Of a stretch of DNA of 64,000 nucleotides, positions 25,901 to 49,976 are shown piece after piece. The stretch lies in NCBI GenBank assembly GCA_013339895.1, contig JABACO010000009.1, positions 10,428,813-10,492,812 on the forward strand, read 5' to 3'. The translations under genes were made by a program, and so were the position numbers. The notes under the pieces were generated by a model. The model worked only from the letters and a program-made list of their open reading frames with translations. It did not search any database and had not been told where the DNA came from. Within the stretch, counting starts at the first letter, position 1; every line of letters begins with the position of its first letter. The stretch comes from Ephydatia muelleri. Its lineage: Eukaryota > Porifera > Demospongiae > Spongillida > Spongillidae.

Positions 25901-28900
25901 AGCTGAGCTTTCTGACACACAACGATCAGTAGCTGTTGGTATACCCAAAGCATCTCTTCCTTGCTCACACCCTCCAAAAGTACTTCATCCATCCAGCAGT
26001 CAGGATAAACCAGCCCTGTCCCTAATTGATGCCCGAACACCCCTGCCACCTACACCTCCTCCTCCATCAGTGGCCATACCACAGGAGGTGAACCGTCCTG
26101 GGTCACTGGGACCGGTTCCAAAGGGAAGCAGACAAGATTCTTGTCCTTTTGAGATTGAAGTGAACAAAACAGCTCTTGGATTGGGGCTGACATTGGGAAT
26201 GGATGAGACTGGTATGATCCTGGTGAAGTCCCTCACTCCCAGGAGCCCAATTACCAAGGATGGAAATATTAGGTGTGTAATGTGTGCATGTGTGTGTGTG
26301 TGTGTGTGTGTTGTGTGCATGTGTGTTGCATATGCATGTTTATGCACACGTCTGAACGTGCGTTATTGATAATGTTTTCTCTGCTCCAGGGTTGGTGACC
26401 ACCTGCTGTCCATAAATGACATCTCTCTGATTGGAGATACAGTTGCCCATGCAGAAGCAGTCATTAGCAAACTGAGCAGGGGTCCAGTGAGGATAGTTGC
26501 AACAGCCCCTCCCAGAAATGTCACAAGACCAGAAGAGTACCTCGTAGACAATATGACCAGAGAGGGAACAGAAGGCAAAACACTGCAATTGGAGAGAGCG
26601 ATTAAAGCTGACTCATCAAAAGAGGAAGTATCCTCTTTTTCAAAACATCAGGTTTCCAGCTCTACTGAGCTTCACAAAGGTAACCACAAAGAGCCCTAGA
26701 CAACGAAGTTTATTTGTGGCCCCTGCCCTTCTCTTCCTATTAATTTCAGAATCTGGAGCTGACTTGGCCACAAAGCAACAACCTGCTCAAGCCATACACA
26801 TGCCAAAGCCAGCCCACCTCGAGGAGGTTATCCAGACCAAGGAGAATGGATCTTTTGGCATTAGTCTTGCTTGTGGTCATCAGAACCCCAAGCAGCCGTA
26901 TATTCATGTGAGTCGACCTGGCTCATACAGTCAGCACCCACATGTCCCTCATGGGAACGATACACGCTCATTGCTCTCACTTTTTTTTTTTCCCTCAGAT
27001 TGATCACATTGTTTCTGGAGGCGCAGCTGAAAAAGATGGAAGGCTAAGGAGACTGGACAAATTGATCTCTGTCAATAGCCAAGAGCTAGAAGGTCTAACG
27101 CACAAGGAAGCTATCCAACTCATCAAGAGCGATGAAGACAATACTTCCCTAGTTGCAATGAAAGACATTGAAGAAGACTCTGTGCCTCCCACCCTACCTG
27201 ACCTCACTGAGAGAGACAGGACCCAGTCTCCAGGCCACCCTTTACCAATGTCACATCCATTGCAATCCACAGGACAGACGATAGAGGAAACAAACTCTGA
27301 CACAATAAACCACAACTTCCAGCAGGGTGCGAGCTTACTGACAGCAAATGCCCCATCATCTCCACCCCTTTCCAACCCTGTGCTCCCACCAGAACCCTCT
27401 TCCCCACCCCCATCTCCTCCAAGATCATCAACCGGACTTGTGCTCCCAGAACCTTCTACACCACCCCCATCTCCTCCAAGACCATCATCTGGACCTGTGC
27501 TCCCACCAGAGCCCTCTACACCACCCCCAGAGCCCTCTACACCACCCCCATCTCCTCCAAGACCATCATCTGGACCTGTGCTCTCACCAGAACCCTCTAC
27601 ACCACCTCCATCTCCTCCCAGACCATCATCTGGACCTGTGCTCCCACCAGAGCCCTCTACACCACCCCCATCTCCTCCAAGACCATCATCTGGACCTGTG
27701 CTCTCACCAGAACCCTCTACACCACCTCCATCTCCTCCCAGACCATCATCTGGACCTGTGCTCCCACCAGAGCCCTCTACACCACCCCCATCTCCTTCAA
27801 GACCATCATCTGGACCTGTGCTCTCACCAGAACCCTCTACACCACCTCCATCTCCTCCCAGACCATCATCTGGACCTGTGCTCCCACCAGAGCCCTCTAC
27901 ACCACCCCCATCTCCTTCAAGACCATCATCTGGACCTGTGCTCTCACCAGAACCCTCTACACCACCTCCATCTCCTCCCAGACCATCATCTGGACCTGTG
28001 CTCCCACCAGAGCCCTCTACACCACCCCTATCTCCTCCAAGACCATCAACTGGACCTGTGCTCCCACCAGAACCCTCTACACCACCCCCATCTCCTCCAA
28101 AACCATCAACTGGACCTGTGCTCCCACCAGAACCCTCTTCACCACCCCCATCTCCTCCAAGACCATCATCTGGAGCTACTCACCAGGATGAAAGGTCTAC
28201 TGTTCCATCAACCATGGCTGCACTCCAGGATGGTCCTACTACACTACCAGCCCCACCACCTACACCTCCACCTCCACCACAGGAAGTGAACCGTCCTGGG
28301 TCACTGGGACCAGTTCCAAAGGGAAGCAGACAAGACTCTTGTCCTTTTGAGATTGAAGTGAACAAAACAGCTCTTGGATTGGGGCTGACATTGGGAATGG
28401 ATGAGACTGGTATGATCCTGGTGAAGTCCCTCACTCCCAAGAGCCCAATTACCAAGGATGGAAATATTAGGTGTGTAATGTGTGCATGTGTGTGTGTGCA
28501 TGTGTGTGTGTGTGCATGTGTGTGTGTGCATGTGTGTGTGGATGAGTGTAGGTGTAGTGTTGTGTGTGTGTGGATGAGTGTAGGTGTAGTGTAGGATGTG
28601 TGTTGTGTGCCCAATGATAGTATCTTCCCATATCTCTGCTCCAGGGTTGGTGACCACCTGCTGTCCATAAATGACATCTCTCTGATTGGAGATACAGTTG
28701 CCCATGCAGAAGCAGTCATTAGCAAACTGAGCAGGGGTCCAGTGAGGATAGTTGCAACAGCTCCTCCCAGAAATGTCACAAGACCAGAAACATACTCTCC
28801 AGGTGCTTCAAATGGACCAATCCCAAATACAACAGAAAGTAAAACATTGCAGCTGGAGACAGCTGCCAGAAGTACCTCATCAAAAAACAAGGAGGCATCC

Positions 28901-31900
28901 TCCATTTTAAAACTCCAGGTTTCCAGCTCCAGTGTGAACCACACAGGTAGCCAGATACCACGCAAGTGTCCAATTTACTTTCAACTATGCCTCTGTCCCA
29001 CTAGCATCTGTGGCTGCCATGGCTACTGAGCAGCAGTCTGTTGAAGCTGCACAAGTGCCCAAGTCCTTGCTCATAGAAGTGGTCATCACGAAGATGGAAA
29101 CTGAATCATTTGGCATCCAGGTTGCTGGTGGTAGTGAGCACCAGAAGCGGCCATACCTCTATGTAAGTTGTCACATCTCACTTGCTATTACAAACTGAAT
29201 TAGTGCGCAAGAGACAACCATTTATGCATTCCATGCTGCAGTGTGATGTGGGCAGGGTGTTGCTACAAGGGTTAAATTTCGTTGTACCTTCAGGTTGATG
29301 GTATTATTGCCGGTGGTGTGGCAGATAAGGATGGACAACTGAGGAAATTGGATAGATTAATCTCTGTCAACGGGCAGAAACTGAAAGGCCTGACACATAA
29401 AGACACCATCCAAATCATCAAGAATGCTGGAAATACGATTTCCCTTGTTGTGAGGAGGAGGATCACCGAAGAAAACTCCCCTCCCTTATTGTCATCTCAA
29501 CCTGACCTCCTTGAGAAAGACAGAGCTCATCCACAGGTACTGTCACACCAGTTACAATCAAGAGAACAGAAGGTGGAGAAACCAGACACTCAGGACAATA
29601 GCAACCCACCGCTAGATGAGACTCCATCTTCCCAATCTGGGTCTCCAGAACCATCTACACTGTCACCTTTCCCTCCAAAACCATCAACTGGACCTGTGCT
29701 CCCACCAGAACCCTCTACACCACCCCCATCTCCTCCAAAACCATCAACTGGACCTGTGCTCCCACCTAAACCCTCTACACCACCCCCATCTCCTCCAAGA
29801 CCATCATCTGGACATGTACTCCTACCAGAACCCTCTACACCACCCCCATCTCCTCCAAGACCATCATCTGGAGCTACTCACCAGGATGAAAGGTCTACTG
29901 TTCCATCAACCATGGCTGCACTCCAGGATGGTCCTACTACACTACCAGCCCCACCACCTACACCTCCACCACAGGAGGTGAACCGTCCTGGGTCACTAGG
30001 ACCAGTTCCAAAGGGAAGCAGACAAGACTCTTGTCCTTTTGAGATTGAAGTGAACAAAACAGCTCTTGGATTGGGGCTGACATTGGGAATGGATGAGACT
30101 GGTATGATCCTGGTGAAGTCCCTCACTCCCAAGAGCCCAATTACCAAGGATGGAAATATTAGGTGTGTAATGTGTGCATGTGCATGTATGTGTGTGTGTA
30201 TGTGTGTGTGTGTGTATGTGTGTGTGTATGTGTGTGTGGATGAGTGTAAGTGTAGTGTAGGATGTGTGGTGTGTCCCAATGATAGTATCTTCCCATATCT
30301 CTGCTCCAGGGTTGGTGACCACCTGCTGTCCATAAATGACATCTCTCTGATTGGAGATACAGTTGCCCATGCAGAAGCAGTCATTAGCAAACTGAGCAGG
30401 GGTCCAGTGAGGATAGTTGCAACAGCCCCTCCCAGAAATGTCACTGTTCAGATGACCTCCCCCAAAGGGTTGCATTTGGCTAACAGAATGGAGAGAACTG
30501 CACCCACCTCTATATCTGACCTAAAACCATTCGTATCCCCTCCGAGTGAAGAGGAAGGTGTCATCACAGTACAGGTGAGTTCACGTGCAGCGTAGCACGG
30601 CTGTTCATTGATTGGCCGAGTAATGAACATCATATCCTTCCAGCTCACTAAAGGAGGAGGTGAGGACCTTGGCTTGCAGGTTGCAGGAGGCAGCGACTCA
30701 CCACTTCAGTACATCCACATCTGCGGACTGGTGCCCCAGTCCCCTGCCGCCCTCTGCGGAAGGTTCAGGCCTGGGGACCAGTTGGTGATGTGTGGGGAGG
30801 AGTGTGTGATGGGGATGAGCTGCAAGGAGGCAAGGGAAGTACTCCGATGTGCTCCAAGTACCGTGAAGGTGGTGGTCCAGAGGAAGAAGCTGACTGCTAG
30901 TACACAGTTGACCAACGTCATACCAGCCCCTGCAACACTACGAGAGGGTCATCTAGACTCCTCTGCATCTGAGGAGAAAGGTAACAATACAACAATCATT
31001 GCCATCACAGATAGCCTGATACTAATGCCATCAGCCTGTTCTTTAGAGTTAAGGCCAGTAGTACTATTGACTCTCTTGTGATACTGCTGATTATCTGCCC
31101 CATGATGGGTGAGGGTGAAACCATAGTACTCTGGCTGGAGGGTGAAACCATAGTACTCTGGCTGGAGGGTGAAACCATAGTCTGGCTGGAGGGTGAAACC
31201 ATAGTCTAGCTGGAGGGTGAAACCATAGTCTAGCTGGAGGGTGAAACCATATACACCTGAGCCTACAGCAAACAATGAGTGACACTGGTAACCATTGGCC
31301 AGCATGTTATCCCAAACCAAGGCACTGGTCCAGGGTACAAGCCTGAAGGGAGCAGTCCATGCATGAGTGTGCACATCAAGAGAGGGAGTGGTGGGGGGGT
31401 GACAGAGAGGGAGTGGTGGGAGGGTGACAGAGAGGGAGTGGTGGGAGGGTGACAGAGAGGGAGTGGTGGGAGGGTGACAGAGAGGGAGTGGTGGGAGGGT
31501 GACAGAGAGGGAGTGGTGGGAGGATGACAAGCACATTGCAGTCAAGGCTATGGCTGAAGTGCTGCATCTCACAGGACTTGCTTTATATGGGACCTGGAAC
31601 CATACCTTCGAGCATTCTGGTTTGATTTGATTGGGGAGGGTGTGCAATGCTATTGGTCAGTATAATGCATTGCATGTATTCATTGAGTGCAATTGGATGA
31701 CAAATGTTTACGTCAAGTCCTTAGTAGTGGACATGCAGTTCAATTCCATGCAGGAGACCATAACAGTGATGTATCATCATCGTACAGTGCTCATGGAGAA
31801 CATAAAAGTCGTGTGCAACTCATTTCCATTCTCATTGATTTCATGCAGATAACAAGACTGATGAAGTTCATAGCAGAAGTATAGAGCCAGTTCAAGAGGA

Positions 31901-34724
31901 GGAAGTGAGCATCACCATCAACAGAGGAGGGAAGAAGTTAGGGATGAACCTTGAAGGAGGCAGTGAAGACCCACAGATACCTCACACACAAGTGAGTTAT
32001 CCAGCCCCACAACTTGCAGATTGTGAAATATATAAATGTTCCCTTGGACCAACAGATTAAAGGATTGGTACCTGGTGGATTGGCCGAGAAAGATGGAAGG
32101 TTGAGGATTGGAGACAGATTAATCTCTGTCAATGGAAAGCATTTTGAGGGTCTATCTAAAAAGGATGCAATTCAGCTCATTGATAAGGCTGGGGACCAGC
32201 TATTTTTGATTGTTAGACGATATAGGATTGCTCCAAACCCTTCATTAACAGTAATACACCATCCAGACTTCAGAAGACAGATGGCCAAGAAACTAGACAC
32301 TAACCATACAGACTCCAGCTCTCAGAAAAGTATTAAGTTGCTCTCAACAGATACCCCCTCATCCCGATTGTGTTCCGGACCCACCTTTGTACCAGCACCC
32401 TCTACACCACCTCCAATATCAACTCCAAGACCACCAACTGGACCTGTGCTCCCACCAGAACCCTCTACACCACCCCCATCTCCTCCAAGACCATCATCTG
32501 GAACTACTCACCAGGATGAAAGATCCATTGTTCCTCCAACTGCATCGTTACCCTCCACACACCAGGTCCATCCCATTGCTCATCCTGGTGGTCCAGATCC
32601 TACAGCAGACATCTCAACAGCGAGTACAAACGAGAGACAAGTCCACAAAGAAGCATCCCCTCCGAGTGAAGAGGAAGGTGTCATCACAGTACAGGTGAGT
32701 TCACGTGCAGCAATAGCACGTCTGTTCATTGATTGGCCGAGTAATGAACATCATATCCTTCCAGCTCACTAGAGGAGGAGGTGAGGACCTTGGCTTGCAG
32801 GTTGCAGGAGGCAGCGACTCACCACTTCAGTACGTCCACATCTGCGGACTGGTGCCCCAGTCCCCTGCCGCCCTCTGCGGAAGGTTCAGGCCTGGGGACC
32901 AGTTGGTGATGTGTGGGAAGGAGTGTGTGATGGGGATGAGCTGCAAGGAGGCAAGGGAAGTACTCCGATGTGCTCCAAGTACTGTGGAGGTGGTGGTCCA
33001 GAGGAAGAAGCTGCCTGAAACCACCACTGGTACACAGTCCATCAATGGTACACAGTCCACCACTGGTACACAGTCCACCACTGGTACACAGTCCATCAAT
33101 GGTACACAGTCCACCACTGGTACACAGTCCACCACTGGTACACAGTCCATCAATGGTACACAGTCCACCACTGGTACACAGTCCACCACTGGTACACAGT
33201 CCATCAATGGTACACAGTCCACCACTGGTACACAGTCCACCACTGGTACACAGTCCATCAATGGTACACAGTCCATCAATGGTACACAGTTCACCACTGG
33301 TACACAGTCCACCACTGGTACACAGTCCACCACTGGTACACAGTCCACCACTGGTACACAGTTCACCACTGGTACACAGTCCACCACTGGTACACAGTTC
33401 ACCACTGGTACCACTGGTACAATGGAGCCTTCTACAAATCAAGGGCCAGAAGAAAATCCCAATGGCAATCAATCCTTCACAATATCAATGAAGACAGGTG
33501 AAGGTCACCCACAATGGCATTGGTTTACACAATCCTAGACAAATGAAATTGTGGTGCATCTTTAACAGTACATAGCATATACAACCTTCATGTTTTATAC
33601 TTGGAACATTCCCACAATGCTTACTAATACAGAGTTGATTACATGCACCAATCAATGACAAAAAACAATGAGAGCATCTGACTGAACAGCTATGCAATAT
33701 ATTTCTCGAACGTTTTCATAGAGTACATCTATCGGTTGAAAAAAAAAAGATGCTTTTAGTGATTTCAATGCATGAAAGTGCAGAAATTATTATGACAGCA
33801 CTGAGGTGATAAAGCTCACATATACATGTAGCATTCCTTTGTGTACAAGCACTTGCTATCCATTTAATTTTTGCTTCTTATTACAATAGATCCAGTGGTA
33901 TGCAGAGATGATGTCATTAGAAGCAGGGATGATGTAATTAGAACTGAAGAAGAAAGTAGCAAGGTAGAGCCAGTTCAAGAGGAGGAGGAAGTGAGCATCA
34001 CCATCAACAGAGGAGGGAAGAAGTTAGGGATGAACCTTGAAGGAGGTAGTGGAGACCCACAAATACCTCACACACAGGTAAGGTCCATAACCTGCAGACT
34101 GTACCTGGGCAACTGAAATGTGTTCCCTCCTCCTCGGACCAACAGATTAAAGGACTGGTGCCCACTGGATTGGCAGAGAAAGACGGCAGGCTGAAGATTG
34201 GAGACAGATTGATCTCAGTCAATGGGAAAGCTACGGTTGGACTCTCCTACAAGGAAGTAGTACAACTCATAACGTCCGCAGAAGACCCCATCATCCTGGT
34301 TGTCAAAAGACACACTCAGTCACCAAGCCACAGGCCCAGCAACCCCCAGGTGGAAGCGCACAGAGGCGGCGACACAGAGATGAACTACTCCCCTGCCACC
34401 CTGGCTCGTGTACAGCAGAGGAGCCTCAAGGTGGTGGAAGTGGTTAAAGGCCCCACAGGCCTAGGGATGGTGGTGGGAGGAAGCGACACCAAACCCTACA
34501 CTCCCATCACCGTGAAAGACATCATACACCTTGGCCCAGCCGATAGGACGGGCAAGATCTTTCTGGATGACATCATCATCAAGGTGAACACAGTAACCTT
34601 TGAGTCTATTGGCGTGAGTGAAGCGAGGGCCATGTTGAAAGAGCTGCCCCAAGGACCAGTCAAGCTCCTTCTTAAGGAACGTGAGGGCAATGCCACACAG
34701 GTTGAGAACACAGCAAGGAAATAG
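19920..34724 (+). CDS. Giant multi-PDZ scaffold protein, MUPP1/PATJ-like, ~17 PDZ domains
   Basis: PDZ scaffolds bind C-termini of membrane proteins at junctions and polarity complexes. 26 exons join in phase without a stop (~3626 aa): 19920-20308, 20382-20775, 21275-21402, 21468-21603, 21683-22342, 22418-22538, 22596-22713, 22945-23053, 23122-23343, 23441-24590, 24782-24870, 24926-25623, 25739-26272, 26390-26679, 26750-26907, 26999-28470, 28645-28946, 29005-29162, 29294-30162, 30310-30574, 30644-30980, 31849-31991, 32056-32694, 32765-33497, 33890-34077, 34146-34724. PDZ marks recur: a GLGL/LGF-type loop, GGLAEKDGRL, GDRLISVNG. The first PDZ (20098-20420) is degenerate. Pro-rich and Ser/Thr/Gln-rich linkers separate later domains. 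MUPP1 has 13 PDZs and PATJ 10, so this is an expanded relative. The N-terminus is helical; an L27 domain is possible but unproven. A polyadenylation-like aataaa lies at 34741. Confidence 0.88.
25435..30445 (+). repeat. Four near-identical copies of one PDZ module including its intron
   Basis: The segment from gaggtgaaccgtcctgggtc through a TG-rich intron to the end of that PDZ domain (GPVRIVATAPPRNVT) occurs at about 25435-25873, 26085-26525, 28283-28784 and 29975-30446. Exons are almost identical over ~190 bases upstream and ~140 bases downstream of the intron. The intron always starts gtgtgtaatgtgtgcatgtg or a close variant and differs mainly in TG length. Recent tandem and dispersed intragenic duplication is the simplest reading. 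Confidence 0.9.
27395..28175 (+). repeat. In-frame 60-base proline-rich minisatellite in PDZ gene
   Basis: About 13 copies of a 60-base unit encode PEPSTPPPSPPRPSSGPVL with small variations (SPPR/SPSR/SPPK, VLP/VLS). A higher-order 120-base period is visible between 27590 and 28010. The same unit appears in shorter form at 29650-29870 and 32440-32505. It forms flexible linkers between PDZ domains. Confidence 0.92.
30560..33020 (+). repeat. Duplicated PDZ pair inside the scaffold gene
   Basis: The block tccgagtgaagaggaaggtg through the PDZ with LGLQVAGGSDSPLQY occurs at about 30539-30895 and 32660-33017, including the intron and its acceptor (atccttccag). Likewise the EEVSITINRGGKKLG domain is present at 31893-32225 and 33985-34313. 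This points to duplication of a two-domain segment. Confidence 0.85.
31090..31530. repeat. Two minisatellites in an intron of the PDZ gene
   Basis: At 31105-31250 a unit near gctggagggtgaaaccatag (24-29 bases) repeats about six times. At 31376-31525 a 25-base unit near gagagggagtggtgggaggg repeats about six times. Both lie in the 868-base intron 30981-31848, the longest of this gene. Confidence 0.85.
33031..33420 (+). repeat. In-frame 15-base minisatellite encoding Gly-Thr-Gln-Ser-Thr-like repeats
   Basis: About 26 copies of a 15-base unit (ggtacacagtccaccact and ggtacacagtccatcaat variants) within exon 32765-33497. It encodes a low-complexity Ser/Thr/Gln linker between two PDZ domains. Variants alternate in a regular three-unit higher-order pattern over the first half. 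Confidence 0.92.
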
Positions 34725-34858
34725 CCACCAGAAGCATTGGAATAAATGTTCAACACATACAACACACACACACACAGTGTACATACACAAAGCACATCAC
34801 CATTGGTACCCGATTAATGAAATGCTCATTTCTTGATTGATTGAATAGCGTATTTCTG

Positions 34859-47899
<13,041 letters not shown>

Positions 47900-48023
47900 T
47901 GCGCTAAAGCACTACAAAATTACTTTTTCTTGCGTTTAATTTTACAGAAGCCCACAGGTGGGTTTGAGGCTTCAACCAATCAATTTCGTCCACATGCTTA
48001 GTATCAGAAGTTGTTCCGGCAAG
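47900..48023. promoter_or_regulatory. Putative bidirectional promoter, POLG / cyclophilin B
   Basis: Only 124 bases separate the divergent start codons of POLG and the cyclophilin gene, so they must share upstream sequence. It contains ccaatcaat (47976-47984), a CCAAT-box-like word. Inferred from geometry. Confidence 0.5.
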
Positions 48024-48979
48024 ATGAAGTTGGCTATTGTCGCGGCAGTGTTTCTGTTTGTTATTGCGTCGTATGTTCTGATTGCTGACGCAAAGAAGGG
48101 TCCACAAGTCACAGACATAGTACGCTACAACCTATTGTTGATGATTTTGTTTTTATTGTAATGTTGTCAACTAGGTTTATTTTGATATCGAAAAAGGCGG
48201 TAAACCCATAGGGCGTATTGAGATTGGTCTCTTTGGGAAGACGGTGCCCAGAACGGTGAAGAACTTTGTCGCTCTTTGTACGCACGAGGTACGTAGCCCG
48301 ATCCATTTCACGCTTCCAGCGTAGCACTTTGCACTGTGTATTGATCATTTTAGAAAGGGTTCGGGTACAAAGGCAGCATCTTCCATCGTGTGATCAAGAA
48401 CTTTATGATTCAAGGTGCGCGTTATTTGTAATCCGCCGCTTTCCCCGGCTGCGTGTTACCTTTTGCGTATGAACGTACACACAGGCGGTGACTTCACAAA
48501 CAAAGATGGCACAGGGGGTGAGAATTTATGGTTTAGTTAATGGTATTGATTGACTTTTTTTTTTCCTTCATTGTGGCGCGTGTGGTCGATTAATTGGAAT
48601 ATTTCAACTCAGGCAAGAGTATATACGGCGATCGATTCGACGATGAGAACTTCAAGTTGAAGCACGAGGGACCAGGTTATCTGAGCATGGCCAATGCTGG
48701 AAAGGACACCAACGGGTCGCAGTTTTTCATTACAACTGTGAAAACGTCGTGGCTTGATGGAAAGCATGTTGTGTTTGGGCGGGTCATCAAAGGAATGGTG
48801 AGAGAAACTGTCTTGAGGATGATTCTAATCATCATTTTTCTTTAATTAATGCACAACAGGAAGTCGTTTCAGATGTTGAGAACACTGCAATTGCATCAAG
48901 GGACCGCCCGATGGTGGATGTCGTCATAGCAGACTGTGGTACTCTCCCGGTGGAGGCTCCATTCTCATTGGACGATTAG
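48024..48979 (+). CDS. PPIB: Peptidyl-prolyl cis-trans isomerase, cyclophilin B type (secretory pathway)
   Basis: Catalyses proline isomerisation during folding in the ER. Six exons in phase: 48024-48119, 48175-48288, 48354-48414, 48485-48517, 48613-48797, 48860-48979; 202 aa. Residues 1-24 form a signal peptide ([20 protein letters not shown]). The catalytic core is complete: [16 protein letters not shown] (with the active-site Arg), [20 protein letters not shown] (with the FxxxxxxxxF pattern), [10 protein letters not shown] (with the Trp for cyclosporin contact and the His). The C-terminus ends EAPFSLDD, without a KDEL-type signal, as in vertebrate cyclophilin B. It could also be called cyclophilin C; the two are hard to separate in early animals. 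Confidence 0.93.
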
Positions 48980-49976
48980 ACTAATTATTACAACCTTAAT
49001 GGCCTATAGTTTCATTCTTTTGTATTAAAGGCGTCAAAAACAGTTTTACATGGCAAGGCCACAAGGGGTTGGTACTGCATAGATTATTATACGAAGCAAT
49101 TGTGTGCAATTTGGATTTTTTTTTTTTTATGTGGCCAACTTTTGTTTGTTACATCTCCAATATGGCTAGTTAATTTGCCTTCACTGGAAAATTAAAGCTA
49201 GGAAGCATTAACCACAAGGATACAAAGAATAGTTTTAGCCATGTTGCACATAATTCTCCACGGATTAAGAACTCCGGACGTGACATCACTCATTAACGTA
49301 CCAATTCGTGCATCACTCATTAACGTATACTTAACCCAATTCGTGAAGTATGTTGATTAGTGATGTCACGTCCGGAGTTCTTCTTATCTATTACAATACT
49401 ATGCGATGACATAACATTCATAAATGTTAATGATTTGTCATCTGTGAGGACTCACACACCAGCTAAAGTTGACTATGGATTTTCAGAAAAATTACTGTAG
49501 TGTATTGTTTGTGAATTATTGATTAATTAATTAATTTTACTTATCGTATTTGCATTATAATGTCACAAAATATTAAGAGTAGTGTACATTTAACGTGTGT
49601 GGGTGTATGACTTCATTAGAATAAGCCCTGGTCAAGTTGGCTGTTATACGGACCATTGCTTGGAATCATCCGCCAGACATGAGAAGGTACTTGGATGGCT
49701 TAAGTTCCCCTAGCACTATATGCAGCACCAGCATGTTTCCTCATCTCTGTAGCTCTAGCAGACATACTCAAAGAGTTAATGTAAATTAAAATAATAACTT
49801 ACTTTTCATTTTATATTAAATTATTATCAATACATAAATAGATTATAAATAATAACCAGTTCACTCTTTATTCCCGTAGAAATCAAGATATGAAAAATAG
49901 CTCTGACTGTCAAATTTAAAAAATATGAACACAGAATGTATAATAAGATAACAAGACAAGATGTCAGACAATTCAT
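48980..49976. other. Intergenic region with a perfect 24-base inverted repeat
   Basis: After a 3' region with gtattaaag, sequence aagaactccggacgtgacat at 49267 (24 bases) is exactly inverted at 49359-49382. Inside, cactcattaacgta occurs twice. Outside it, AT-rich sequence without a recognised gene continues to 49976. Confidence 0.6.

Noticed and set aside
27348-28289. 313 aa His/Leu/Pro-rich open frame
   Set aside because: Alternative-frame shadow of the Pro-rich minisatellite in the PDZ gene.
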